This document shows positions 7,650-17,846 of a DNA stretch of 41,658 bases, piece after piece. The stretch's first letter is position 1. The number at the start of each line of letters is the position of its first letter. The DNA is from QHXQ01 sp036389375 (GTDB lineage Bacteria > Acidobacteriota > Blastocatellia > Pyrinomonadales > Pyrinomonadaceae), in the NCBI GenBank assembly GCA_036389375.1, contig DASVQA010000125.1, forward strand, positions 1-41,658. Direction: 5' to 3'. The notes below the pieces were generated by a model. The model searched no databases. It saw only the letters and a program-made list of their open reading frames with translations, and was not told the DNA's origin. A program made the translations under genes and the position numbers.

Positions 7650-8912
7650 TCAGGTGGCTGGCTGTACGCCTTTAAGGCCGGTCGCGCCGCTGGCCGCCGC
7701 GCGGTGCGCCGCCAACGCGCCCTGACAGATATTAACAAAACTGGCCGCGACCTTGTCCCAACCAAAGCGCGCCCGCACGGTCGCCGCCGCCCGCGCACCG
7801 AGCGCGCCCGCCAACTCCTGATCCGTCAAGAGGCGCGCGACGGCCGTGGCAAAAGCTTCCGGCGTGTCCGCGAGCAGCAGTTCCGCGCCGTCGCGCACGG
7901 GCAGGCCTTCCGCGCCGATGCTGGTTGAGACGATGGCCTGCTCCATCGCCATCGCCTCGTAAATCTTCAAACGCGTGCCACCGCCGATCCGCAGCGGCAC
8001 AACGTACACCGCCGCCTGTTCCATAAACGGGCGCACATCTTCGACGCGCCCCGTTGTAATGATGGCCGGGTCGCGCCGGCTCAACTCCAACAGACTCGGA
8101 GATGGATTGCGCCCGACGACCGTGAGCGTCACGTCGGGCACGGCCGCTCTGATGCGCGGCATGATCTGTTCGGTGAAGTAGCGGATCGCGTCCTCGTTCG
8201 GCAACCAGTCCATTGAACCTGTAAAGACCAGATTATGCGGCTGCCGCGCCGCGCCGCCGCGCGGGCGAAAGAAGTCTGTGTCAACGCCGGTCGGCACGTC
8301 TGCAATCGCCGTGACGCCGTACTCGCGCGCCATCAACTCGCGGTCTTCACGCGACACGGCCACCACGTAGTCGAAGCGCCGGCAGGCCGCGCGCTCGAAC
8401 TTGCGCGTCTTGCGCCATTGATCGTAGAGGTAGGCTCGCTTGAGCGGGTTCGTCTGCACTTCGTAGTGGCGTCGCCAGATCATCGCCTCGACGTTATGCT
8501 GGAACAGCACGGTCGCGCAAGGGATATGGAGGGGGACATTGACGCTCGGCGTCAGGAAATCGCAGACGAGCACGTCGAAGTCGTCGCGCCCCGCGCGGGC
8601 GGCGATCTGCTGGCGCATCGGCGCAGAGACATATTTTTGCAGCGCGTAAGGCAGCCCCGAGACCAGATTGAGCGCAAGCTCGCCATAGAAACCGGCCGAG
8701 AACTTTGCGCGTTGACGATGCGGCAGCGCGACAAGCTCATGGCAATACTCTGTGGCCCGCGCTCGCGCATCGGGCGCAGCCGTGCCGTCGTCGAGCGTCA
8801 GATACGTGACGTGATGCTCGCGCTTCAGTTCCTTCAGCATGTGATAGGTGCGGATTTTGCCGCCCTTATCGACGGGGTGCAGCAGTTCAGTTTTGAGCCA
8901 GAGAATACGCAC
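7650..8912 (-). CDS. Glycosyltransferase family 4, PEP-CTERM/XrtA-system (stp1) type
   Basis: The 420-residue GT-B glycosyltransferase begins MRILWLKTELLHPVDKGGK, and the glycine-rich acceptor loop is followed by IRTYHMLKEL. The donor domain shows FTGSMDWLPNEDAIRYF near residue 232, GRVEDVRPFM, VVPLRIGGGTRLKIYEAM and STSIGAEGLPV. This series is characteristic of the family described as sugar transferase of the PEP-CTERM/EpsH1 system (TIGR03087-like, from memory). It starts with GTG at 8912. It is 129 bases upstream of algD and 32 bases downstream of an AsnB-type amidotransferase gene, a combination often seen in exosortase-A EPS loci. The exact sugar is unknown. Confidence 0.88.
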   Translation of the reverse strand: MRILWLKTELLHPVDKGGKIRTYHMLKELKREHHVTYLTLDDGTAAPDARARATEYCHELVALPHRQRAKFSAGFYGELALNLVSGLPYALQKYVSAPMRQQIAARAGRDDFDVLVCDFLTPSVNVPLHIPCATVLFQHNVEAMIWRRHYEVQTNPLKRAYLYDQWRKTRKFERAACRRFDYVVAVSREDRELMAREYGVTAIADVPTGVDTDFFRPRGGAARQPHNLVFTGSMDWLPNEDAIRYFTEQIMPRIRAAVPDVTLTVVGRNPSPSLLELSRRDPAIITTGRVEDVRPFMEQAAVYVVPLRIGGGTRLKIYEAMAMEQAIVSTSIGAEGLPVRDGAELLLADTPEAFATAVARLLTDQELAGALGARAAATVRARFGWDKVAASFVNICQGALAAHRAAASGATGLKGVQPAT

Positions 8913-8944
8913 GACGTTTGCCCTGATTGGTTTGTGCTGTGGCG

Positions 8945-10903
8945 TTAGACCTGCGCGGCGGCGACCGTTTCCATAAGCTGCGCCGGCATCTCTTCCACGC
9001 CCTGCCCGTCAATAAACTGCCTGAGCCACATCTCGAAATTAACGAGCGCCCAGAGCCGCTCCGTATGATTGCCGACGCCCGCCTGATGCTCCGCGACGAG
9101 TTGGCGCACGACGCTCGGCGCAAACAGACCACGCGCCAGCGCACGCTCGCCAAGCACGTACTCGTCCACGATGGTGCGGAAGGGCCCGCGAAACCATGCG
9201 CCGACGGGGACGGGAAAACCCATCTTGCGCCGTTTCAGAATCGGTTCGGGCAGCACGCCTTTCATGCTCTGCCGCAGGATATATTTGGTCGTCCAGCCGC
9301 GCAGCTTCATACGCTCCGGCAGGCGCGCGGTGAACTCCACCAGCTTGTGATCGAGAAACGGGACGCGGCTCTCGATGGACGCGGCCATGCTCATCTGATC
9401 CTGCTTCATCAACAACTCGTGCAGGTAGGTCTTCACGTCGGCGTAGAGCAGTTGATTGAGGAGCGTGTCGGCGTCCGTGCGCGCGAGATAATGGCGCACG
9501 CCCGCATAAGGATCGAGCCGGCCGGTGCGCTCTTTCGTCTCCGGCGTCAGCAGCGCCTGCTGCAACGCCTGCGGGAAGACCGCGAAGTTGTCGAAGTAGA
9601 GACTTTCGATCTCCGGCGGGATACAGAGGAAGGTGCGCGCGAGCTTCTGTCTTGCGCCGGCAGCGGGTAGATGCTCGATGCCGCGCCGGACGGCGTGACG
9701 TAGCGCAGCCGGCGTCAGCCCGTGATAACGCGCGCCGAGCGCCAGATTGTAGACGGTCTTGCGATAACGCCCGTAACCGGCCAGCAGTTCGTCGCTGCCC
9801 TCGCCCGTCAGTACGACCTTGACGTGCTGCGCGGCGAGTTGTGAAACGAAATAGAGCGCGACGCTCGAAGGATGCGCGAGCGGCTCGTCCTCGTGCCAGA
9901 CGAGGCGCGGCAGCGCCGCGAAGAACTCTTCGGGGCTGACCACAACCTCGTGGTGCTCCGTCCGGTAGGCGTGCGCAACGAGCCGCGCGTATTCGAGTTC
10001 GTTGGCCTCACGCTCGGCAAAGGCGACGGAGAAAGTCTTGATCGGCTCGGCCACCATGCCGCTCATCACGGCGGCGATAGCCGAGGAATCAATGCCGCCG
10101 GAGAGAAACATGCCGAGCGGCACGTCCGCCATCAGGCGCAGGCGCACGGACGTGCGAAAGAGTTCCGTCCATTCCTCGACGTAATCATCATCGCTGCGCC
10201 CGGTCGCCTCGTCGGCGCGGGCGAAACTGATGTCCCAGTAGCGGCTGATCTGCACGTCGCCGTCGCGCCAGCGCAGGGTGTGACCGGGCAGCAGCCGCTT
10301 GATGCCGCAAAAGAGCGTCTCCGTGTCGGAGGTCGCGTGATTGGCCAGATAGTCCGGCAGCGCCGCGTAATTGATCTCCGGCGTGATGGCGCGCGCCGCG
10401 AGCAACGCTTTGATCTCGGAAGCGAAATAGAGCGAGCCGTCCGGCGTCTCCACGTAGTAGAGCGGTTTAACGCCGAGCCGGTCGCGCGCGATGAAGAGTT
10501 CGCGCCGCCGGCTGTCCCAGATGGCAAACGCGAACATGCCGCGCAGGTGTTCGACGCAGCGCGCGCCGTCTTCCTCGTACAGATGCAGGATCGTCTCCGT
10601 GTCGCAATGCGTGCCGTAGACGTGCCCGCGCGCTTCGAGACCGGGGCGCAGTTCGGCGTGGTTGTAGATTTCGCCGTTGAAGATGATGCGCAGCGAGCCG
10701 TCCTCGTTCGTCATCGGCTGCTGCCCTGCCGCCACGTCAACGATGCTCAGCCGCCGATGACCAAGCCCCACGTTGCGCTCAACGAAGATGCCGGCGTCGT
10801 CCGGCCCGCGATGCGCGATCACGTCGCGCATGCGTTCGAGAACGCCCACGTCAACGTCGCGTCGCGCCCGGCTCGATAAGGCAATGCCGTTAATGCCACA
10901 CAT
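8945..10903 (-). CDS. Glutamine-dependent asparagine synthase-type amidotransferase (first copy, exosortase-A locus type)
   Basis: The 652-residue protein has an N-terminal class II glutamine amidotransferase domain. The nucleophile is Cys2 of MCGINGI; then RRLSIVD, FNGEIYNH and HLRGMFAFAIWD follow. The C-terminal synthetase domain has the pyrophosphate-binding PP-loop SGGIDSSAIAAV near residue 270, GEGSDELLAGYGRY near residue 375 and RVPFLDHKLVEF. Free asparagine synthesis is possible. In EPS loci, however, such AsnB/WbpS-like enzymes are thought to amidate uronic acids or act as XrtA-associated amidotransferases (family knowledge). It is transcribed between the heparinase-like gene and an XrtA-type GT4. 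It is one of three paralogues here. The 20 to 30 base gaps on either side suggest a single operon. Confidence 0.92.
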   Translation of the reverse strand: MCGINGIALSSRARRDVDVGVLERMRDVIAHRGPDDAGIFVERNVGLGHRRLSIVDVAAGQQPMTNEDGSLRIIFNGEIYNHAELRPGLEARGHVYGTHCDTETILHLYEEDGARCVEHLRGMFAFAIWDSRRRELFIARDRLGVKPLYYVETPDGSLYFASEIKALLAARAITPEINYAALPDYLANHATSDTETLFCGIKRLLPGHTLRWRDGDVQISRYWDISFARADEATGRSDDDYVEEWTELFRTSVRLRLMADVPLGMFLSGGIDSSAIAAVMSGMVAEPIKTFSVAFAEREANELEYARLVAHAYRTEHHEVVVSPEEFFAALPRLVWHEDEPLAHPSSVALYFVSQLAAQHVKVVLTGEGSDELLAGYGRYRKTVYNLALGARYHGLTPAALRHAVRRGIEHLPAAGARQKLARTFLCIPPEIESLYFDNFAVFPQALQQALLTPETKERTGRLDPYAGVRHYLARTDADTLLNQLLYADVKTYLHELLMKQDQMSMAASIESRVPFLDHKLVEFTARLPERMKLRGWTTKYILRQSMKGVLPEPILKRRKMGFPVPVGAWFRGPFRTIVDEYVLGERALARGLFAPSVVRQLVAEHQAGVGNHTERLWALVNFEMWLRQFIDGQGVEEMPAQLMETVAAAQV

Positions 10904-10922
10904 AGAATTTCTCGGCCGGCTT

Positions 10923-13441
10923 TTAGGCCAGCGTGTCCAACTCCGTATAACTTACACTTCGAGCCGGCGCGGCGGCGTCAAAGCGTATGCGCTGACCGTG
11001 CAACTCGAAGGCTGCGCCGTTGATGTCGGCGCGCTCAGCGCCCAGCGTCGCAAACGCCAGACTGCCGCGCGCATCTGTCTCGACGAGCAACTGCGCGCCC
11101 ACGCGCCGCACGGATAGATATTTGACCGGCGCTTCAGCCGTAAAGATTTCCTGCGCGCCGAGCGCCAGCCGACTGCCGCCCAGCAGAATCAACTCTTCCG
11201 GCACAACCTCGTGCGGCGCAAACCGTAGCCACAGACAAGCGGCGTCTGTGCTCCACTCGCCCGTCGTGCAGAGACCACCAGCACCCAAGAGCAGCAGATC
11301 GCGCATGTCGCGCAAGTTGATCTCGAAAGCCCGTCCGCCCGTGGCCGCCTGCACGCGCACCAGCGCCCGCGCAGCCTGCGCGGCGTGCGGGATAAGCAAG
11401 GTGGCGAAGTCCTGCGGCCCCGTCGCAGTTTGAGTAAAGATGTGGACGGGCGCGGGCGTGCGCGCGCCGTAACAGGGCGAGACCCAGCCCGCTTCCGTGC
11501 GCCATGCGCCGTCGGCGGCGCACGCGTAGATCGACAGACCTGTTTTATCTGATTGGTCAACGCGCAAGGCCGGCAGCGCGGCCACGTCTGTCTCAAGCAG
11601 CGGCGCGGCGTCGGGCGCGAAATGAAAGTTGAGCGCGTAGCTGTGCAGGCCGTCGGTTGCGATGCGGTCGCGCACGATCCAGTAGTCGTCTTTGAGAAAC
11701 AGCACGCTGCGCGTGTGCCGGGCGGGGGCGGGCAGGCGCATGTAACCGTCGTGCGCGCCCTCGAAATAGTCGAAGCGCGGCCGGCTGAGCCAAGTAGATA
11801 AAGACGTTTGCGCGATCTGTTTCCAAGAGAAAGGGCCGGCGGGGACGGACGAGGATTCGCCGTCAATGGTCAGCGTGTTGTGCGCCGCAGAGGAGCGAAA
11901 CCAGTCGCGCATTTGCGCCGAGCCGGTGTAGGTGTACGTGCCGGGGTCAACCAGCAGAGTGCGCCCGTGCGCCGCCAACTCGAAGGCGAGCGCATCGGCG
12001 TGCGCGTGCCCGCAGTTGAGCGTGCCGTGCGGGCCGCAATCAATGAGCAGGTAGTTGGCCGTGGGCGACCAGCCGTCGCGCATCACGTAATAACCGCCGT
12101 CGGCGAAGGCGTGCGACGTTTGCGCAGGTGCGCTGGCGTCCAACACATCGAAGGCTCGCAGCCCTTCGTGACCGAGCAGCCAGAGTGTCTCATCGGACGC
12201 CGCGCCCGCCACGTACTTGTAATCGGCGCGCGCAAAGAGCGCCGCGCCCGTCGCCAACGCGGCGCGAAAATCGTTGGGCGCGCGCTCGTCGAGCACGACT
12301 AGCCGGCCGCCGTCGTCGTCGCCGAAGAAGGGCGTCGTGCCGTCGGGGCGCGTGATGTAGAGCAGATGATCGAGGAGCGCCGTCAATTTCTGTGCGAGCA
12401 CGCGGGGCAGCGCGTCGCCGTTGGCGCGGGCGAGGACGTAGAGGTGCGTGTAGAAGTCCGTCGTGTAGCGATGATAGTAGCTGGCTTGCTCGAAATAGAC
12501 GCCGTCGGGGCGCACGTGCCGGTCGAGTTCGGCGAGTAGGATGCGCCGCCCGGTCGCCCGCCAGCGCGCGGCGCAGGCGAACTCAGGCAGCAGCGTGCCG
12601 AGATAGTAAAGACCGAGCGCCTCGCCGGTCAGGTGTGTGTTGGGGCTGAAGTAGGTCGAGAGATAAGTTTCCAGATGGCGCGCGTGGAGATAGAGGAACT
12701 TGAGCGCGCGCGCGTAGAGCGCGGGGCTGAGTTGCGGCGCGTCTTTGAAGAAATGGAGCGCCCACAGCCAAGAGATGGCGCGAAACGCGACTTCCAGACT
12801 GCTGGCCCAGTTGATGCTGAGCTTCGGCGGATTCTCGTCCATCCACGCGGCCAGATGCGCGGCGAACGTCGCGGCGTAAAGCTCGTCGCGCGTGTACCAG
12901 TAGGCGCGCCCCAGCGTCGAGAAATACTGATGCCGGTTCAACTCCCAGATGAGTTTTTTATCGCCCGCCACCGACGCGTCCAGATAGTTGATGCGCCGCC
13001 AGTGGACAAGCGGCGCGCGCTTGCCCGACACGGGTTCAAGATGCCAGTCAATCGGCTCACCAAAACGCAGATCGCGCAGCCCTAACAGATCGAACGTGCC
13101 TTCTGTGATTCGCTGCGCGCGCGCAATCAAGGTCGCTGCCGCGCGCGCCCCGAAGCGGCGCTCTAATTCCGTCAGCGTGCCCGCGCGATCAGCAAAGGCG
13201 GGGAAGAAAGCGGGCGCGGCGCGTGTGCGAAAGTGCGCGAGCAGTTCGTCGGTTGCGCGCGGCGGACGCTCCGTCTGCGCGCCATCGAGCAGCGCCAACA
13301 ACTCCGCGTCGGTCGGCACGCGCGCCTGCCGCGACCAGCCGCGCTGCTCCGCCAGAGCGTTCACAGCCTGCGTCGCGCGCACGCGCAACTCCGCGAGGCT
13401 ACGCCCCTGCAACCGTCGCAATTTTGTCAGCACACCAGCCA

Positions 13442-13442
<1 letters not shown>
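10923..13442 (-). CDS. Heparinase II/III family protein (alginate-lyase-like)
   Basis: The 839-residue product has an N-terminal alpha/alpha-toroid region (residues about 100 to 400, many aromatic helices such as WASSLEVAFRAISWLWAL). It is followed by the heparinase II/III beta-sandwich domain, with YYVMRDGW, then CGHAHADALAFELA near residue 475, VDPGTYTYTG and AAHNTLTIDG. The His of GHAHAD and the AHNTL block are hallmark conserved positions. The family cleaves uronate-containing polysaccharides by beta-elimination. No signal peptide is evident, which is unusual for a secreted lyase but common for EPS-locus members. Start: the frame can begin at TTG 13445, but ATG 13442 directly overlaps the TGA of the upstream GT4 (TGATG), so I choose it. 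It probably trims or processes the locus polymer. Confidence 0.9.
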
Positions 13443-14641
<1,199 letters not shown>

Positions 14642-14676
14642 TCGTCTCGCGGAAGCGCGCCGCTGCGCCTTAAAAC

Positions 14677-15876
14677 TTATGCGCTCGTCGGGCGGACGTG
14701 CTCGACGTTGAGCGGCGAAGCTGCACCGACGGCTGCGAGCAGCCGGTCGTACAAAGCCTCCGTCTCTCTGAGTTGCGCCGCACACGAAAAATTTTGCGCG
14801 ACGACGCGCCGCCCCTCTTCGCCCATTGCCCGCGCGCGCTCCGGCTCACGCAGTAACGCGATAATCCGCGCCGCCATCGTCGCGTCGTCGCCCGGCGGCA
14901 CGAGGTAGCCCGTCGCGTCTTCCACGACCACCTCACGCGCGCCGCCGACATCCGTGGCCACAACCGGGCGCGCAGCCGCCATGTATTCGAGGATCACGTT
15001 GGCGAAGCCTTCCGCCTGTGAACTCAACACGCACACGTCCGAGAGCGCCAGCAACTCCGGTACACGCGCGCAACGACCGAGGAAGAACGTGTCAGCCGCT
15101 AGGCCCAATTCGGCCGCATAAGCCTTGAGCGAAGCCATTAACTCACCTTCACCGGCCAGCACAAAAGCGGCCGCCGGCATCTCTGCGCGCACACGCCGCG
15201 CCGCCCGCAGAAACGTCTGTTGATCTTTAACCGCGTGGCGCATGTTCGCCACAATCGTCACGAACCGCCGGCTGCCATCGCGCGGCAGACCGAACGAGGC
15301 CAGCGCCTCATCATGCTTAGCGTCCGACGGCGGCGCGAGCCGCGCAAGGTCAAGACCGTTATAGACAACTTGTATCTTGTCCGCCCGCACGCCTTCTTTC
15401 AGCAACTGCGCGCGCACCGCCCCGGCGTTGGCCACCACCGCATGAGCGAAGCGGTAAGCGCCCAGTTCGATCCGCTTCTGCGCCGCCGTCCGCATGCCGT
15501 CCGTCTCGCGCCGCGACGCGATCCGCACCGGCACACGCGCGAGCGTCGCCGCAGCCATGCCGAAGATGTTCGTATAGAAATCGTGTGTGTGGATGACGGC
15601 GATGCGGGCCGTCTTTAGATAACGCGCAAACCGGCGGAGTTGAACGAACGCGTTGCGGTCATAAAAACTGTTCAAAGGATAGACGGGCAGCGCGCCGAGC
15701 TTTAACCGCTCGACTTCAGCGCGCAGCACACCGTCACCATTGAGACATGCGACGTGGACGCGATAACGCCCGCTCTCATGGAGCAGGCGCGTGAGTTGCA
15801 CGGCCTGACGCTCCGAGCCGCCCTGCTGAAAGCTATCTATCAATTGAAGTACGTTCGGCTTCAAAAGCTGCTCCAT
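14677..15876 (-). CDS. Glycosyltransferase family 4
   Basis: The 399-residue GT-B glycosyltransferase starts with a strand and acceptor loop, LQLIDSFQQGGSERQAVQL. It continues with VIHTHDFYTNIFG and IASRRETDGMRT, then the donor-domain blocks FVTIVANMRHAVKDQQTFL, FVLAGEGELMASL, SSQAEGFANVILEYMAA (E-x7-E) and RPVVATDVGGAREVV. The IDSFQQGGSERQ and RRETDGMR blocks recall the GT4 members found in PEP-CTERM/XrtA loci (stp2-like, from memory). Start: a TTG at 15882 overlaps the upstream AsnB stop, but ATG 15876 lies two bases past that TGA and is preferred. It is 35 bases upstream of the next GT4, so it is clearly in the same operon. Confidence 0.88.
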   Translation of the reverse strand: MEQLLKPNVLQLIDSFQQGGSERQAVQLTRLLHESGRYRVHVACLNGDGVLRAEVERLKLGALPVYPLNSFYDRNAFVQLRRFARYLKTARIAVIHTHDFYTNIFGMAAATLARVPVRIASRRETDGMRTAAQKRIELGAYRFAHAVVANAGAVRAQLLKEGVRADKIQVVYNGLDLARLAPPSDAKHDEALASFGLPRDGSRRFVTIVANMRHAVKDQQTFLRAARRVRAEMPAAAFVLAGEGELMASLKAYAAELGLAADTFFLGRCARVPELLALSDVCVLSSQAEGFANVILEYMAAARPVVATDVGGAREVVVEDATGYLVPPGDDATMAARIIALLREPERARAMGEEGRRVVAQNFSCAAQLRETEALYDRLLAAVGAASPLNVEHVRPTSA

Positions 15877-15878
15877 GA

Positions 15879-17816
15879 TCAAACGATCACCGGCGTCAGT
15901 TGCGCCGCGCTGGCCTGCACAGGCTTGACCGCGCCCGTGTGGTCAACAAAACGGCGATGCCACAACTCAAGCATCAGGAGCGCCCAGAGCGGCAGCGCAT
16001 GATCGCGGCGACCGCGCTCGTGCTCGTCGAGCAGTACGTCCACGTAAGCCGGAGCGACCAGGCCGCGCTCGCGCGTGCGTTGCTCGGTCAACGTCTCGTG
16101 TATCTGCGCGCGCAGTTGTTGATTGATCCATTGCTGGATGGGCACGCCAAACCCTTGTTTGGGGCGATTGAGAATCTCGGCCGGCACGAGATCGCGCACC
16201 GCTTGTTTGAAGATTGATTTCGTCTCGGGCCCGCGCAGTTTCAAGCCGGCCGGGATGCGCGTGACGAAGTCGATCAGCTTGTGATCGAGCAGCGGAGCGC
16301 GCGCTTCGAGCGAGACGGCCATGCTCATGCGATCAACTTTGGTCAGGATGTCGCCGGGCAGATAGGTCTTGCTGTCAATGTAGAGCAGCGCATCGAGCGG
16401 CTCGCCGGTCTGCGCGCGCGCGCCGTACTCTTGAAAGCGCGCCGCGACCGACGTGTGACCGCGCAACTGCTGGCGGAAGTCGGCCGTGTAGAGCAGACGC
16501 TTGTTGAGACCCGTGAAGATCGAGACACTGTCGAGGTAACGTTCGAGCGGATCGAGCGCGACGTTGTGCAGGTAGTTGCGTCCCCACGCGCCGTGCGGCA
16601 GTTGCCGGCTGAGCGGCTGCATCAACCCTTGTCGCACGACGCGCGGCAGGCGCGCGAAACCGCTGCGCCGCGATTCGGTCAGATAGCGCGTGTAGCCGGC
16701 GAACAGTTCGTCGCCGCCGTCGCCGGAGAGCGCGACGGTGACATATTCGCGCGCCAGTTTCGAGACCATGTAGGTCGGGATGGCGGACACGTCGGCGAAT
16801 GGTTCATCAAAGTGCCACGCCAACTCGTCAACCACGTCGCAGATGTCCGGCGTGACGATGAACTCGTGATGCTCTGTCCCGAACTTCTGCGCCGTCAGGC
16901 GCGCATACTTCAACTCGTTGAAACTGTCCTCGTGAAAACCGATGGAGAAGGTCTTGACGGGCTGCTCCATGTGGCGCGCCATCAGCCCGACGACCGTGCT
17001 TGAATCGATCCCGCCGGAGAGAAATGCGCCGAGCGGCACGTCTGCGACGAGGCGTATGCGGACGGCTTCGTCGAGGAGCGCGCGCAGTTCTGCCAGATAA
17101 TCGTCGGCGCGGCGCGCGGCGACCTGTTCGTAGTGAAAATCCCAGTACTGGCTGACCGTCACGCGCCCGTCTTTGCAGGTGAGATGATGACCGGGCGGCA
17201 GTTTGTGTACGTTGCGGAAGATGCTGAGCGGATCGGGCACGTAGCCGAGCGAGAAATAGGCGTCGAGCGCCGCCGCATCGGTTGCGCGCGGCACATCGGG
17301 GTGTTCGAGCAGGGCTTTTAGTTCCGAGCCGAAGACGATCGTGCCGGCGGGCGTGAGCGTGTAGTAGAGCGGTTTTTTGCCGGTGCGGTCGCGCGCGATA
17401 AAGAGCGTTTGGGCGCGCTCGTCCCACAGGGCGAACGCGAACATGCCGCGCAGGTGCTCGACGCACGCCGGGCCGTATTCTTCGTAGGCGTGGACAATCG
17501 CTTCCGTGTCCGTGTGCGTGGCAAAGCGATGACCACGCGCGGCGAGGTCGCGGTGCAGTTCGGTGAAATTGTAAATCTCGCCGTTGAAGACGACGCTGAC
17601 CGTGCCGTCTTCGTTCGAGATCGGTTGATGCCCGCCCGCGAGATCGATGATCGAAAGGCGGCGCATGCCGAGCGCGACGCGCTCAGTCAGCATCGTGCCC
17701 TGATCGTCCGGCCCGCGATGCGCGATGATGCGGCACATGCGGTCGAGAATCTGCGCGCGCTCCGCCGTCGGCTGCGCCGCATCTCTAGCCTCTACGAATC
17801 CCGCAATGCCACACAT
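15879..17816 (-). CDS. Glutamine-dependent asparagine synthase-type amidotransferase (second copy)
   Basis: The 645-residue AsnB-family enzyme has Cys2 (MCGIAGFVEA) as the glutaminase nucleophile, then RRLSIIDLAGGHQPI, FNGEIYNF and CVEHLRGMFAFALWD. The synthetase domain has FLSGGIDSSTVVGLMA near residue 258, ALSGDGGDELFAGYTRY near residue 360, KVDRMSMAVSLEARAPLLDHK, and the C-terminal RPKQGFGVPIQQW. The match to AsnB (TIGR01536-type) is complete, so it should be catalytically competent. It differs clearly from the copy at 8945, with GDGGDELF in place of GEGSDELL, so these are not recent tandem duplicates. It lies between the three-module methyltransferase gene and two GT4 genes. The target could be aspartate or a uronic-acid carboxylate in the glycan; the sequence cannot decide. 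Confidence 0.92.
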   Translation of the reverse strand: MCGIAGFVEARDAAQPTAERAQILDRMCRIIAHRGPDDQGTMLTERVALGMRRLSIIDLAGGHQPISNEDGTVSVVFNGEIYNFTELHRDLAARGHRFATHTDTEAIVHAYEEYGPACVEHLRGMFAFALWDERAQTLFIARDRTGKKPLYYTLTPAGTIVFGSELKALLEHPDVPRATDAAALDAYFSLGYVPDPLSIFRNVHKLPPGHHLTCKDGRVTVSQYWDFHYEQVAARRADDYLAELRALLDEAVRIRLVADVPLGAFLSGGIDSSTVVGLMARHMEQPVKTFSIGFHEDSFNELKYARLTAQKFGTEHHEFIVTPDICDVVDELAWHFDEPFADVSAIPTYMVSKLAREYVTVALSGDGGDELFAGYTRYLTESRRSGFARLPRVVRQGLMQPLSRQLPHGAWGRNYLHNVALDPLERYLDSVSIFTGLNKRLLYTADFRQQLRGHTSVAARFQEYGARAQTGEPLDALLYIDSKTYLPGDILTKVDRMSMAVSLEARAPLLDHKLIDFVTRIPAGLKLRGPETKSIFKQAVRDLVPAEILNRPKQGFGVPIQQWINQQLRAQIHETLTEQRTRERGLVAPAYVDVLLDEHERGRRDHALPLWALLMLELWHRRFVDHTGAVKPVQASAAQLTPVIV

Positions 17817-17846
17817 AATAGTCTGCTCGCGCCTGCTTTTAGTTGC

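Noticed and set aside
9872..10879. 335-codon plus-strand frame opposite the first AsnB gene
   Set aside because: It is antisense to conserved amidotransferase coding sequence, with low-complexity Arg/Val/Ala composition and no motif.
14642..14785. N-terminal extension of the GT4 at 13442 (Arg-rich leader)
   Set aside because: It overlaps the end of the upstream GT4 gene and carries no GT-B sequence. The tandem ATG at 14641 follows the upstream stop.
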